From assembly GCA_945878405.1 (NCBI GenBank), contig CAMCTJ010000010.1, forward strand, positions 1 through 64,000: a DNA stretch of 64,000 bases, written 5' to 3'. The notes below the pieces were generated by a model that saw only the letters and a list, made by a program, of their open reading frames with translations, was not told the origin of the DNA and searched no databases. Both the position numbers and the translations under genes were made by a program. This DNA comes from Bdellovibrio sp. ZAP7. GTDB lineage: Bacteria; Bdellovibrionota; FAC87; UBA2466. How positions within the stretch are numbered: position 1 is the stretch's first letter; every line of letters begins with the position of its first letter. Below, piece by piece: positions 26,657 through 34,982 of the stretch.

Positions 26657-28176
26657 TGATGTCGGCGATTTTAGTGAGTCTCTGTGTGTTGCCAATCATT
26701 GGAGCTTCTCTCATTTTCTTGGGCCCCGAGAAATTGGCTAGAAAAACCGCTTTAGCGGTCAGTCTTCTTTGCCTTGCCTTGAGTATTCCGCTCTACTTTG
26801 GTTTTGATGGGACACAATCTCAGATCTTCCAAGGTGTTGTTTCCATTCCTTGGGTACCTGCTTTGGGAATTAAATTCGCTTTGGGAATAGATGGACTCAG
26901 CTTTCCGTTAGTCCTTTTGACTCAGCTGATGTTACCCATTGCGATTTTGGCTAGCTGGCATGAGGAAAGAAATCCGAAGGCGTTTATGGCCTGCTTCCTG
27001 GTTTTGAGTTCCTTTATGACAGGAACTTTCCTGGCGACCGATCTTTTTCTATTCTATGTTTTCTGGGAAGCGATGCTCATTCCCATGATTTTGTTAATTG
27101 GAGTGTGGGGAAGCCAAGAAAGAATTTACGCTGCTTTAAAGTTTTTTCTTTTCACTTTCGCTGGGAGCCTGCTGATGCTTTTGGCTGTGGTAACCCTTTT
27201 CGTTTCCTACAAGACACAGACAGGAGTCATGACTGCAGATATTTCCGAGCTGACTAAAGTCGTGCTTTCTAAAGAGCCGATTCTTTTTGGTCTGAATATC
27301 CAGGATCTTGTTTTTTGGGGGTTTACCTTAGCGTTTTTAGTGAAGGTACCTTTATTTCCTTTGCACACTTGGTTGCCGGATGCCCACGTCCAAGCGCCCA
27401 CTGGCGGCAGTATTCTTCTGGCTGCTGTTCTTCTGAAAATGGGAACTTACGGGCTTCTCAGGTTTTCTATTCCCTTTGGGTCTGAGAGTTTTTCTCGGTT
27501 TGCACCTTTGATTGCTGTCCTGAGCCTTGTGGGGATTTTGTACGGGGCATTTGTAGCTTTTCAACAACAGGACATGAAAAAGTTGGTTGCTTACTCCTCT
27601 GTGAGTCACTTGGGCCTAGTCGTACTCGGCATTTGCACTCAGAATCTCGAGGGACTAACGGGTTCGGTTATCCAAAATATCAACCACGGTCTGAGCACTG
27701 GGGCTTTATTTTTCATGGTTGGTTTTCTGTATGACCAAAGGCACTCCCGTCTTTTTTCTGATTACGGTGGTTTAGCAGCTTTGATTCCCTGGTATTCCTT
27801 CTTTTTAGTGTTGGTAGCTTGTTCCAGCATGGCGGTTCCCGGGCTTAATGGGTTTGTAGGGGAAATGCTCATTTTATTGGGTACGTTTGAAGCGAATCCC
27901 TGGTGGGCAGGCATCGGAGTTTTGGGAGTTGTTTTTGGAGCCCTCTATACTTTGACTCTTCTTAAGAAAACACTCTTTGGTCCGGTCACTGCTAACGAAA
28001 ATCGTTCTTTGAAAGACCTGAGCTGGAGAGAGACAGTTCCTCTCATCATCCTAGCTCTTTTTATGTTGTGGATAGGTTTGGCCCCGGGGTTTTTAATCAA
28101 CAAAATGAAGCCGACCCTTGAAAACTATTGGAAGAAGCCCCAGTCGGCTTATGCAATGAGTGGGAATCCAAAATGA
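26656..28176 (+). CDS. nuoM: NADH-quinone oxidoreductase subunit M (set 2)
   Basis: A 506-residue second subunit M. E138 (FWEAMLIP) and K230 (LVKVPLFP) are present, and the loop keeps the canonical WLPDAHVQAPTGGS, unlike the first copy. The start at 26656 is chosen from two adjacent ATGs because it makes the TAATG overlap with nuoL; an in-frame extension into nuoL is rejected. The stop overlaps nuoN (ATGA). Confidence 0.95.
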   Translation: MMSAILVSLCVLPIIGASLIFLGPEKLARKTALAVSLLCLALSIPLYFGFDGTQSQIFQGVVSIPWVPALGIKFALGIDGLSFPLVLLTQLMLPIAILASWHEERNPKAFMACFLVLSSFMTGTFLATDLFLFYVFWEAMLIPMILLIGVWGSQERIYAALKFFLFTFAGSLLMLLAVVTLFVSYKTQTGVMTADISELTKVVLSKEPILFGLNIQDLVFWGFTLAFLVKVPLFPLHTWLPDAHVQAPTGGSILLAAVLLKMGTYGLLRFSIPFGSESFSRFAPLIAVLSLVGILYGAFVAFQQQDMKKLVAYSSVSHLGLVVLGICTQNLEGLTGSVIQNINHGLSTGALFFMVGFLYDQRHSRLFSDYGGLAALIPWYSFFLVLVACSSMAVPGLNGFVGEMLILLGTFEANPWWAGIGVLGVVFGALYTLTLLKKTLFGPVTANENRSLKDLSWRETVPLIILALFMLWIGLAPGFLINKMKPTLENYWKKPQSAYAMSGNPK

Positions 28177-29630
28177 TTATCAATGAGTTTTTAGTTCCCG
28201 TATCCCCCGTTTTGAGTCTGATGCTTGCGGCTGTGGTTCTGATTGTTTTGGAAACCGTTTTTAAAGGAGAGAGAGGGCAGGCAGGAAAATTGTTGGTAGC
28301 ACTGGGCGGACCTCTTCTTTCTATCTTATTTGTTTCACTTTTAGTTCCCGTTGCGAATGCAGGTTCTTTGGCGACTGATAATTCTCAACTGCCCTCGTGG
28401 CTGATGGAGTTTAAAAATTCTTATCAGCTAGACCGACTCAGCGGAGCTCTCTTCCTCGCAATAGGTTTTTTCATGCTGCTTACTCTTGTATTTGTTGAGT
28501 CGTTTTTAACGGGGTTGAAGGAAAAAACAGAAGTATTCGCGCTGCTTTTATTTGCCGGGTCGGGAATGATGCTTTTGGTATCGGCTGGAAATCTATTAAT
28601 GCTCTTCATGGCCCTGGAACTGATGTCTTTGCCCACTTACATTCTCGTGGGGCTAAGAAAAAATGATCTGCGATCTTCAGAGGCGGCTTTAAAATATTTC
28701 CTTTATGGCTCTTTCGCGACTGTCTTGCTGGTCTTTGCGATCGCTCTGCTCTATGGCCAATTTGGAACACTTCAACTAAATGCGATTTCAGGGCTATTTA
28801 AATCCCAAGTACCTACGGGGGTTGCTACCCTCGCGGCTTTTGGACTTCTTTTAGCGGCTATCGGGTTTAAAGTGGGAATGGCTCCTTATCATCTTTGGGT
28901 TCCAGATGCTTACCAGGGTGCACCCACTCCGGTAACTGGCTTTATGGGGAGTGCCATTAAACTCGCGGGTTTTGGTTTAGCTATTCGGGTCTTTGGACAA
29001 ACCCTTCTTCCTCTGGTTCAGGAGTGGGCTACCCCCCTTTCTTATTTTTCAGTTTTTACGATCTTTGTGGGTAACTTGGCAGCACTTCGCCAAACAGATC
29101 TTAAGAGGCTCTTTGCTTATTCAAGCATTTCCCACGCAGGATATCTTTTTCTGGGGGTCATCTCTTTAGGAGGAAGCCCCCAAGCTCTCGAAGCTCTTCA
29201 ATACTACCTTTGGGTTTATGGCCTTTTGTTCTTGGGGACTTTTGGATTGTTGTCTTTGGTTGAAATGCATAAAAAGAATTTGGAATTTGACCGCTTGAAC
29301 GGTCTTGGATTTCAAAGGCCAGTTTTGGGTTTTTGTTTCCTCTTGTTTTTGTTGTCTGCGGCGGGCATTCCCCCGACAGCTGGATTCTTTTCGAAATATT
29401 TTATTTTGATTCAAGCCTTTCAGTCGGGCCAGCGCCTCTCGGTGGTCTTAGCTGCTATGAGTAGCTTGATTGGCGTGTTTTATTATTTGAGAGTAATTTC
29501 CCACCTGTATATGAAATCAGCAGGAACTGCCGAAGCCAGTGTTCCTCGAGCACCGAAAGCAGCTTTCTTGGGAATCTTACTTTGTGGTTTAGCAATGATC
29601 TATTTTTCTTTCGTTCCGGTTTTCTTTTAA
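28173..29630 (+). CDS. nuoN: NADH-quinone oxidoreductase subunit N (set 2)
   Basis: A 485-residue second subunit N. KVGMAPYHLWVPDAYQGAPTP near 235 and KRLFAYSSISHAGY near 310 are canonical. It is the last of 14 consecutive nuo genes. The start is set by the ATGA overlap with nuoM. No intrinsic terminator is recognisable in the 114 bases before hsp20. Confidence 0.94.
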   Translation: MIINEFLVPVSPVLSLMLAAVVLIVLETVFKGERGQAGKLLVALGGPLLSILFVSLLVPVANAGSLATDNSQLPSWLMEFKNSYQLDRLSGALFLAIGFFMLLTLVFVESFLTGLKEKTEVFALLLFAGSGMMLLVSAGNLLMLFMALELMSLPTYILVGLRKNDLRSSEAALKYFLYGSFATVLLVFAIALLYGQFGTLQLNAISGLFKSQVPTGVATLAAFGLLLAAIGFKVGMAPYHLWVPDAYQGAPTPVTGFMGSAIKLAGFGLAIRVFGQTLLPLVQEWATPLSYFSVFTIFVGNLAALRQTDLKRLFAYSSISHAGYLFLGVISLGGSPQALEALQYYLWVYGLLFLGTFGLLSLVEMHKKNLEFDRLNGLGFQRPVLGFCFLLFLLSAAGIPPTAGFFSKYFILIQAFQSGQRLSVVLAAMSSLIGVFYYLRVISHLYMKSAGTAEASVPRAPKAAFLGILLCGLAMIYFSFVPVFF

Positions 29631-29744
29631 TTTGCAATCCAGGGCCTTTCAAAAAAACGGAATCTCTTCGAGTTTCATTCTTATTACTCCGTAAAACAAC
29701 GGCACAGAGTCTGCAACCACCTGTGTTCAGAAAAGGAGTGAAAT

Positions 29745-30272
29745 ATGAATACACGACTGTCCTTGTGGCGACCTGAAAGATCCATCTCATTTAGAGATCT
29801 TAACAACCTTCAGAGACGATTTGACCGATTGTGGGAAGATGTCTTTACCCCTGTCTCCAGCGAGGCAGAAACAAGTGTGGATTACGTTCCCCCCTGTGAT
29901 GTTGAAGAAACCGAGTCTCACTACGTAGTGAGCCTGGATGTCCCAGGAATGAGCAAAGAGAATCTGCATGTCGAAGTGACAGGAGAAAACCTGGTCATTA
30001 CTGGAAGTCGAAAAGAAGAACGAATGACAAGAAAGGGCGAGCCCCACATTTCCGAGCGGTATCAAGGAAGATTTTATCGAAGCATGAGTTTTCCTGGCCT
30101 CTCAGAGGATTCTAAAATTGAAGCAGTTTACAGAAATGGAGTGCTTCGGGTCGCAATTCCTAAGGCTCCTGAGGCAAAAAAGAAAACGATACCCATTGCG
30201 GATGAAAAAAGCAGTTTTTGGTCAAAACTGCTGGGTCAAGTAGAAGAAAAAAAGGCGGAAAAAGCTGCTTAA
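29745..30272 (+). CDS. Small heat shock protein, Hsp20/alpha-crystallin family
   Basis: A 175-residue ATP-independent holdase that binds unfolding proteins in the cytoplasm. The alpha-crystallin domain spans about 45-145 (VSLDVPGMSKENL, GRFYRSMSFPGL, NGVLRVAIPK), and IPI near 151 serves as the C-terminal IxI oligomerisation motif. AAAAGGAGTGAA precedes the ATG at good spacing. The 114-base upstream gap shows no clear sigma-32-type or CIRCE element. It is followed 10 bases later by the SIMPL gene, so the two are probably cotranscribed. Confidence 0.93.
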   Translation: MNTRLSLWRPERSISFRDLNNLQRRFDRLWEDVFTPVSSEAETSVDYVPPCDVEETESHYVVSLDVPGMSKENLHVEVTGENLVITGSRKEERMTRKGEPHISERYQGRFYRSMSFPGLSEDSKIEAVYRNGVLRVAIPKAPEAKKKTIPIADEKSSFWSKLLGQVEEKKAEKAA

Positions 30273-30282
30273 GGAGAACTCA

Positions 30283-31035
30283 ATGAAACAAATTACTATT
30301 GCAATGGGATTGTCTTTGCTCGCGCAGGCCGCCTTCGCCATGGATGGCAGCGTGGAAATTCTTGGTCGTGGAACTGTAGAGAAGGCTCCGGAGTTTGTAG
30401 AAATGCAAGTTCGAGTGACTTCTCTGTGTTATGAAAAACCTGTTCTTGCTCAAGAAGAAAACGCCAAGCTTTCAACTAAGATTATAGAAGTGATGAAAGC
30501 CTATGTCCGAACAGAAAAAGATAAACTCTTAGCAAGCGGAGGCCATACGGTTCGACAAACTGAATATACTGCTGATGATGATGGTCAATCTAAGATTTTT
30601 TGTGAGCAAAAGTGGCGAACAAGCAATGTGCTCACCTTACAGACAGAGGACATGGTTTCAGCATCAAAAATCCAAGAGAAAATTCTAGAAACAATAGTTG
30701 AAGAAGAGGGAATGAATGCGGGAGAGAAGCAACAAACCTATGCTGAGTTAGAACGGCCCGCCTTTGCTGTTTACCAGGAGACCTACTCTGCAATGAAAAA
30801 AGAAGCGCAGGCCAAAGCCTGGGGGGATGCTTTTGGACAGTTCAAAGGGTTTCTCGAACAATGTAAGCTTCAAAACACGAAGTTGGCCAAGATCAGCGAG
30901 CCTGAATACTTTGGCTTAGCTAAATCGGCCCCACTCAGTGAAGAAATAGGAACTCCGATTATTCCTGATTCAATTTCGGTCAGTGCTAATTGGAAGTTTG
31001 TTTGGACTTTTGATCCAACGCCCTGCTTTCGTTAA
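30283..31035 (+). CDS. SIMPL/DUF541-domain exported protein
   Basis: A 250-residue protein with a signal peptide (residues 1-19, ending AFA) and a SIMPL domain, a family of periplasmic proteins linked in a few species to oxidative-stress tolerance. The mature start SVEILGRGTVEKAPEF is the typical first strand of the family. AAGGAGAA lies before the ATG. The mature chain has four cysteines (near 49, 107, 204 and 249), which could form disulfides in the periplasm. The stop overlaps the convergent unknown gene by four bases. The exact role is not known. Confidence 0.72.
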   Translation: MKQITIAMGLSLLAQAAFAMDGSVEILGRGTVEKAPEFVEMQVRVTSLCYEKPVLAQEENAKLSTKIIEVMKAYVRTEKDKLLASGGHTVRQTEYTADDDGQSKIFCEQKWRTSNVLTLQTEDMVSASKIQEKILETIVEEEGMNAGEKQQTYAELERPAFAVYQETYSAMKKEAQAKAWGDAFGQFKGFLEQCKLQNTKLAKISEPEYFGLAKSAPLSEEIGTPIIPDSISVSANWKFVWTFDPTPCFR

Positions 31036-31652
31036 AGGCGGTGTTTCAAACTGAACTTTTCCTGAGGGCTCATTCGATAAAGAGCCCTCAGGTTCTTTAA
31101 AAACTCCGAAAATGTTTCAGAAGAATTAAAATGGTGACGGTGTTTAACAATAAATTCTCGAGCTAGTTGATTGGCAGACTGATAGCGCTCCTGCTCCTGG
31201 ACAGTTAATTGATCGGAAAGAGAAAAGCCTTCAAAGAGCTTGCTATAAACCGATTCAAAATTTTTTATTAAGAGATGAAACATCAGAAATTTGTCTATTT
31301 CGCCATGAAACTCTAGTTCTAATTGACTGACCTGACGGTCTTTTTCGGCGTGGAATACAAAGTATCGAAAATGGCTGATTTCCTCAGCGGCGACCGAGAA
31401 AGCCTGATTCTGCTCTAGGTTCCAAGATGAAGAAACATCCAAATTGAGTGTGTTTAGAGCTGATTGGACTTCAGAATTAAACGCGATTGCCACTTCAACT
31501 TCTGTGTTTTCAGGTGAGGGCGGTCGAATCAGAAGGACGCCTTGTTGTCTTAGACTTGTATGGCTTGAGATAAATTCGGTTGCGCTGAGTTTAATATCAA
31601 TTTCATAGATTGAACCTAAGGCCGCATCGATTTTTGAAATGAGAGACTTCAA
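31032..31652 (-). CDS. Unknown protein, second gene of a conserved-looking pair
   Basis: A 206-residue soluble protein with no signal peptide or membrane helix. I do not recognise the family. The first 90 residues are a mixed alpha/beta region. The rest is helical, with an acidic and His-rich stretch near 90-125 containing EEISHFRYF (an ExxH spacing) and ELEFHGEIDKF, which could bind a metal but could equally be structural. The basic tail has HRHH. It follows the gene at 31667 by 14 bases on the same strand, so the two probably work together. Confidence 0.6.
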   Translation of the reverse strand: MKSLISKIDAALGSIYEIDIKLSATEFISSHTSLRQQGVLLIRPPSPENTEVEVAIAFNSEVQSALNTLNLDVSSSWNLEQNQAFSVAAEEISHFRYFVFHAEKDRQVSQLELEFHGEIDKFLMFHLLIKNFESVYSKLFEGFSLSDQLTVQEQERYQSANQLAREFIVKHRHHFNSSETFSEFLKNLRALYRMSPQEKFSLKHRL

Positions 31653-31666
31653 CGAGGCTCCAGCGA

Positions 31667-32272
31667 TTATTGTTTGACCGATTTAGAATGAGCAACAGGC
31701 TGTATTCCCTGTTCATTTAAAATTTTTCTCAGCCGGTCGCTCCCGGTTACCATCCAACGATCATAAATTCGTAAGATGTCCTTATTCGATTGTAGTCCGC
31801 TTCGCTCACTCATTTCTCCCAATACATTTGAAAAGGGTTGAAACTTTCCGGACAATTCTTGGTACACGCCCTTACTTTGTGTGTTGTTTTCAAGCAGTGA
31901 GAGCGTCTCATAGGCTGTACCACCCATCCCAAAGTAGTATTCAACGTCCACTAATTTAGATTGGAGGCTTTCGCCAAAGTAACCAGAAATCACTAAACAG
32001 AGGTCACCAATTCTTTGAAGAATGGCCATTTGTTGTTCTTTCGGGGACTGGGTGTACTGAACGTACAAATCAAAAAGCAGAGTATCTTCGTAGTTTCCCG
32101 AGGGATTAACTTTAAAAAAATTCTCAGACGAGATGGTTTTGACGAGCAATTCGACTAAGTACTCAAAGCTAGAGGGTTGGGCAGAAATGCCATGATTTTG
32201 CATCGTGAGTTTAAGCTCTGAAGCAAAAAACTCCCTAGCATCAGCAACGGTAGCAGGTTTTAACCGATCCAT
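31667..32272 (-). CDS. Unknown helical protein, first gene of the pair
   Basis: A 201-residue soluble, mostly helical protein with no signal peptide and no family I can name. Notable segments are FEYLVELLVKTISSENFF near 45, a central VEYYFGMGGTAYETL near 115 that looks like a conserved core, and a basic C-terminus. The gene has a strong ribosome-binding site (GGGAGGT, four bases before the ATG), so it is well expressed or at least well initiated. It is divergent from the BtuF-like transporter gene across a 210-base gap, which contains no obvious riboswitch. Confidence 0.6.
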   Translation of the reverse strand: MDRLKPATVADAREFFASELKLTMQNHGISAQPSSFEYLVELLVKTISSENFFKVNPSGNYEDTLLFDLYVQYTQSPKEQQMAILQRIGDLCLVISGYFGESLQSKLVDVEYYFGMGGTAYETLSLLENNTQSKGVYQELSGKFQPFSNVLGEMSERSGLQSNKDILRIYDRWMVTGSDRLRKILNEQGIQPVAHSKSVKQ

Positions 32273-32482
32273 CAGACCTCCCTCAGTTAGGAAGTTTGAG
32301 TTCTCACGGCTGTCCTACAAGATGCGTTATTCGTCGTGTACTTATCTTATTTTAGCATTATCTCAACGAACTCAGCAAGTTATCGGATTTTTTGACGGGC
32401 TGCATGAGGGTTTTTTTCGGGAGAGCCGTAAGAAATTGAAATTCTTGTAAAAATAGGTCACCTTACTGACTGGATTTTTGAC

Positions 32483-33292
32483 ATGAACCTGTCCAAATTC
32501 TTTCCTAAAATTCGCGTAAGCCTTGTGGGGCTTGTGTTTTCGGCCGTCACATTTGGATGGGTTTCTACCAGCCCACAACTCACGGAGCTCCTCTTTCAGT
32601 TAGATTTGGGAGAACGACTTGCGGGAACCACTGAACAGAGTCATTACCCAGAAGCTGCAAAGAAACTCAGACGCGTAGGACAACTCTTTGATGCAAATTT
32701 GGAGGCCATACTCTCTTGTTCCCCGAGTTTAGTTCTCTGGGACGGGTCCTCTTTTAACCCCTTGGTGGAGTCTCGTTTAATTTCATTAGGTATCCCCACC
32801 GTTAAAATTTCTTTAGATAGCGTGGAAGACCTACTTCGCAGTTCTAGTTTTCTCGTGCAAAAGTACAAAGCTGGAAAAAAATCAGGCGATTTGATTCGAG
32901 CTGAGATCGAATGGGATGGCCTGAAAAAAAAGAAACGGAACTTTTCATTTCTGGCATTGGCTTGGGGAGATCCTCCGATAGTTTTTGGTAAAAATACTTT
33001 CTTGTTTAGCTTATTAGAAGGACTGGGAGGAACTGGGATTTTGCCCAAGCTCTGGAACCGCAATTACTTGAAAGTATCGGAAGAATGGATGATGGCTCAA
33101 AACCCCGATCAGGTTATTTACCTGAAACATGATGAAGCCAGCGCTTCTTTCATGACAAAACAATGTGAAAAGTGGTGGCCCAGACGTGAAGTCAAGTGCG
33201 TCGGAATTTCGGCAGAAAAGTTTGCGCGGGCTAGTTTAACCCCACTGCTCTTTCTTTCTGACTTACAATCTGTTTTGGGGCCCACGCAATGA
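32483..33292 (+). CDS. BtuF/FhuD-like periplasmic metal-chelate-binding protein
   Basis: A 269-residue substrate-binding protein of a class that carries vitamin B12, ferric siderophores or heme. The N-terminus is hydrophobic (signal peptide or anchor, about 8-25) and leads directly into the family opening strand STSPQLTELLF and GERLAGTT. VGQLFDANLEAIL and SPSLVLWDG near 70-88 match the ligand-lobe motif of the helical-backbone receptors. The permease gene overlaps the 3' end by four bases, and an ATPase follows. No B12 riboswitch or Fur box is evident upstream, so the ligand is unassigned. Confidence 0.82.
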   Translation: MNLSKFFPKIRVSLVGLVFSAVTFGWVSTSPQLTELLFQLDLGERLAGTTEQSHYPEAAKKLRRVGQLFDANLEAILSCSPSLVLWDGSSFNPLVESRLISLGIPTVKISLDSVEDLLRSSSFLVQKYKAGKKSGDLIRAEIEWDGLKKKKRNFSFLALAWGDPPIVFGKNTFLFSLLEGLGGTGILPKLWNRNYLKVSEEWMMAQNPDQVIYLKHDEASASFMTKQCEKWWPRREVKCVGISAEKFARASLTPLLFLSDLQSVLGPTQ

Positions 33293-34248
33293 ACCGGAAA
33301 ACCTTAATTGTGGCTGCTCTCTTCTTGTTAGTGGTAGCGGCTGTTCCCTGGCTTGGAGCCGAGCCTATTTCCTTTTTAGAAATGAGTAATCCCACTTCTC
33401 TGAGTTACCGTATTTTTTGGGAACTAAGAATACCGAGACTCCTAGTGACGCTCTCGCTGGGAGGGGTTTTGGCTTCCGTTGGCAGCACCTACCAGAGCCT
33501 TTTTAGAAATCCTCTTTGTGAACCCTATATTTTGGGGATTTCTTCAGCTGTTTTATTGGGAGTGGTAATCGCAGAGACTTTCTTTCAACAAAAAGTGGGG
33601 ACACCTCTGAGTTTCCTTTTTGGTTTTGGATTGGCACTTATGCTGATTCTCCTTTTGATGATTTTTACTTCAAGCACAAAATTTTCTTCGGATAGAGTAA
33701 TTTTGTTCGGTATGGGAGCTAATTTTGTTTTGTCCGCCCTTCTTTTTCTTTTGCTTTCATTTCAAACCCAAAGCGTTGGGGGAGGAACGCTCAAATGGTT
33801 TTTTGGGTTTCTTCCATGGGTAGAAACCAGCAAGGCAGTTTGGTTTGGCTTCGGTAGTTTACTTTTTTTGATCTTGCTCATGGTTTTCTCTCGGCCAATT
33901 GATGCTTTGAGACTGGGGGATTCGGTCGCAAGAACCTTGGGAGTCTCGCCACTTGTTTCGAGAAATAGTTACTTAGTTTTTACTTCGCTGGTTGTCGCTA
34001 TTACTGTTTCGGTTTCGGGCACTATCGGGTTTGTTGGGTTAGTGGTTCCTCAGGTTTGTCGAATTATATTCCGTCCTTCCTCCATGCGCTCTTTGCTTCT
34101 CCAATCATTTCTCCTAGGAGCTCTGTTTCTCTCAGTAGCTGATGGAATTTCTCGAAGCATCATTCCGCCCTTTGAGTTTCCAGTGGGAGTGATTACGACT
34201 CTCCTCGGAGGCCCTTTGTTTTTGATTACGCTGTGGAAAAAATCATGA
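33289..34248 (+). CDS. FecCD/BtuC-type ABC transporter permease
   Basis: A 319-residue inner-membrane protein with about nine or ten helices, of the family that moves B12, heme and ferric siderophores. RIPRLLVTLSLGG near 45, the glycine-rich FRNPLCEPYILGISS near 65-80, and GTIGFVGLVVPQVCRI near 245 (the loop that contacts the ATPase) are the family signatures. The start overlaps the binding-protein stop by four bases, and the stop overlaps the ATPase start (ATGA). Confidence 0.93.
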   Translation: MNRKTLIVAALFLLVVAAVPWLGAEPISFLEMSNPTSLSYRIFWELRIPRLLVTLSLGGVLASVGSTYQSLFRNPLCEPYILGISSAVLLGVVIAETFFQQKVGTPLSFLFGFGLALMLILLLMIFTSSTKFSSDRVILFGMGANFVLSALLFLLLSFQTQSVGGGTLKWFFGFLPWVETSKAVWFGFGSLLFLILLMVFSRPIDALRLGDSVARTLGVSPLVSRNSYLVFTSLVVAITVSVSGTIGFVGLVVPQVCRIIFRPSSMRSLLLQSFLLGALFLSVADGISRSIIPPFEFPVGVITTLLGGPLFLITLWKKS

Positions 34249-34982
34249 AGGCTCCGGGAATTAAAATAAAAAATCTTATGGTTGGCTTCTCTGAGCACTT
34301 GCCCATCAATCAAATAAAGTGGGAGCTCGACATTAACCCCGGCGAACTAGTTGGAATTATTGGACCCAATGGGAGTGGGAAAACCAGTTTCTTACGAGCG
34401 CTGATGGGGGATGAGACCTTTTTATCGGGGGAAATTTTGATAGGAGGCGAGAGCGAATCGGTTCAGTCATGGAGTAGCAAGAAAATTTCCCAGCACTTTT
34501 CTTACTTGCCCCAGGAATCGTTTTTTGATTCCTTTCAGGAAACGGAAGCGTATCTGAGACTTGCTTTTTTACCTCGTCTCGGGTTGTTAGGTCGAATGTC
34601 GCAAGAAAACAGCGCTCAGCTCGATTCTTTCGCGCGCGATTTCGAATTGAGTTCCTATTTGAAAAAAAGACTTCAGGATTTAAGCTCCGGTGAGCGACAA
34701 AGGGTTTTTCTGGGAAGAGTGCTTTTACAGCCGTCGCAGATGGTTCTTTTAGATGAACCCACTAATCATCTAGATCCCAATGTCGTCGAAAAAACGTGGG
34801 TGTTTTTAAAGAACCAGAAGAATAAAAAGACGGTATTAGTAGCTACTCACGACCTCTCTCAAGTTGAGCGGCATTGTGACCGAGTCATCGTTCTTTCAGG
34901 AAGAGAGATGCTTTTTTCAGGGACGGTATCTGAATACCAGACGCGAGAAATCAAGCGCTTGGTATTTCCTTTTACTTACTAG
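34245..34982 (+). CDS. ABC transporter ATP-binding protein, BtuD/FecE type
   Basis: A 245-residue cytoplasmic ATPase that energises the neighbouring permease. Walker A GPNGSGKTS is near 40, a Q-loop YLPQES near 85, the signature LSSGERQR near 150, and Walker B with D-loop VLLDEPTNHLD near 172. An ATHD switch histidine lies near 205. The ATG at 34245 makes an ATGA overlap with the permease; a GTG four codons upstream is less likely. Its last 11 bases overlap the end of the convergent unknown gene. Confidence 0.93.
   Translation: MKAPGIKIKNLMVGFSEHLPINQIKWELDINPGELVGIIGPNGSGKTSFLRALMGDETFLSGEILIGGESESVQSWSSKKISQHFSYLPQESFFDSFQETEAYLRLAFLPRLGLLGRMSQENSAQLDSFARDFELSSYLKKRLQDLSSGERQRVFLGRVLLQPSQMVLLDEPTNHLDPNVVEKTWVFLKNQKNKKTVLVATHDLSQVERHCDRVIVLSGREMLFSGTVSEYQTREIKRLVFPFTY

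Noticed and set aside
29631-29744. Heat-shock promoter or CIRCE element before hsp20
   Set aside because: No TTAGCACTC-type inverted repeat and no convincing sigma-32 boxes were found.
32273-32482. Cobalamin riboswitch upstream of the BtuF-like gene
   Set aside because: No B12-box-like sequence is visible in the 210-base gap; only AT-rich DNA is seen, so the ligand stays open.
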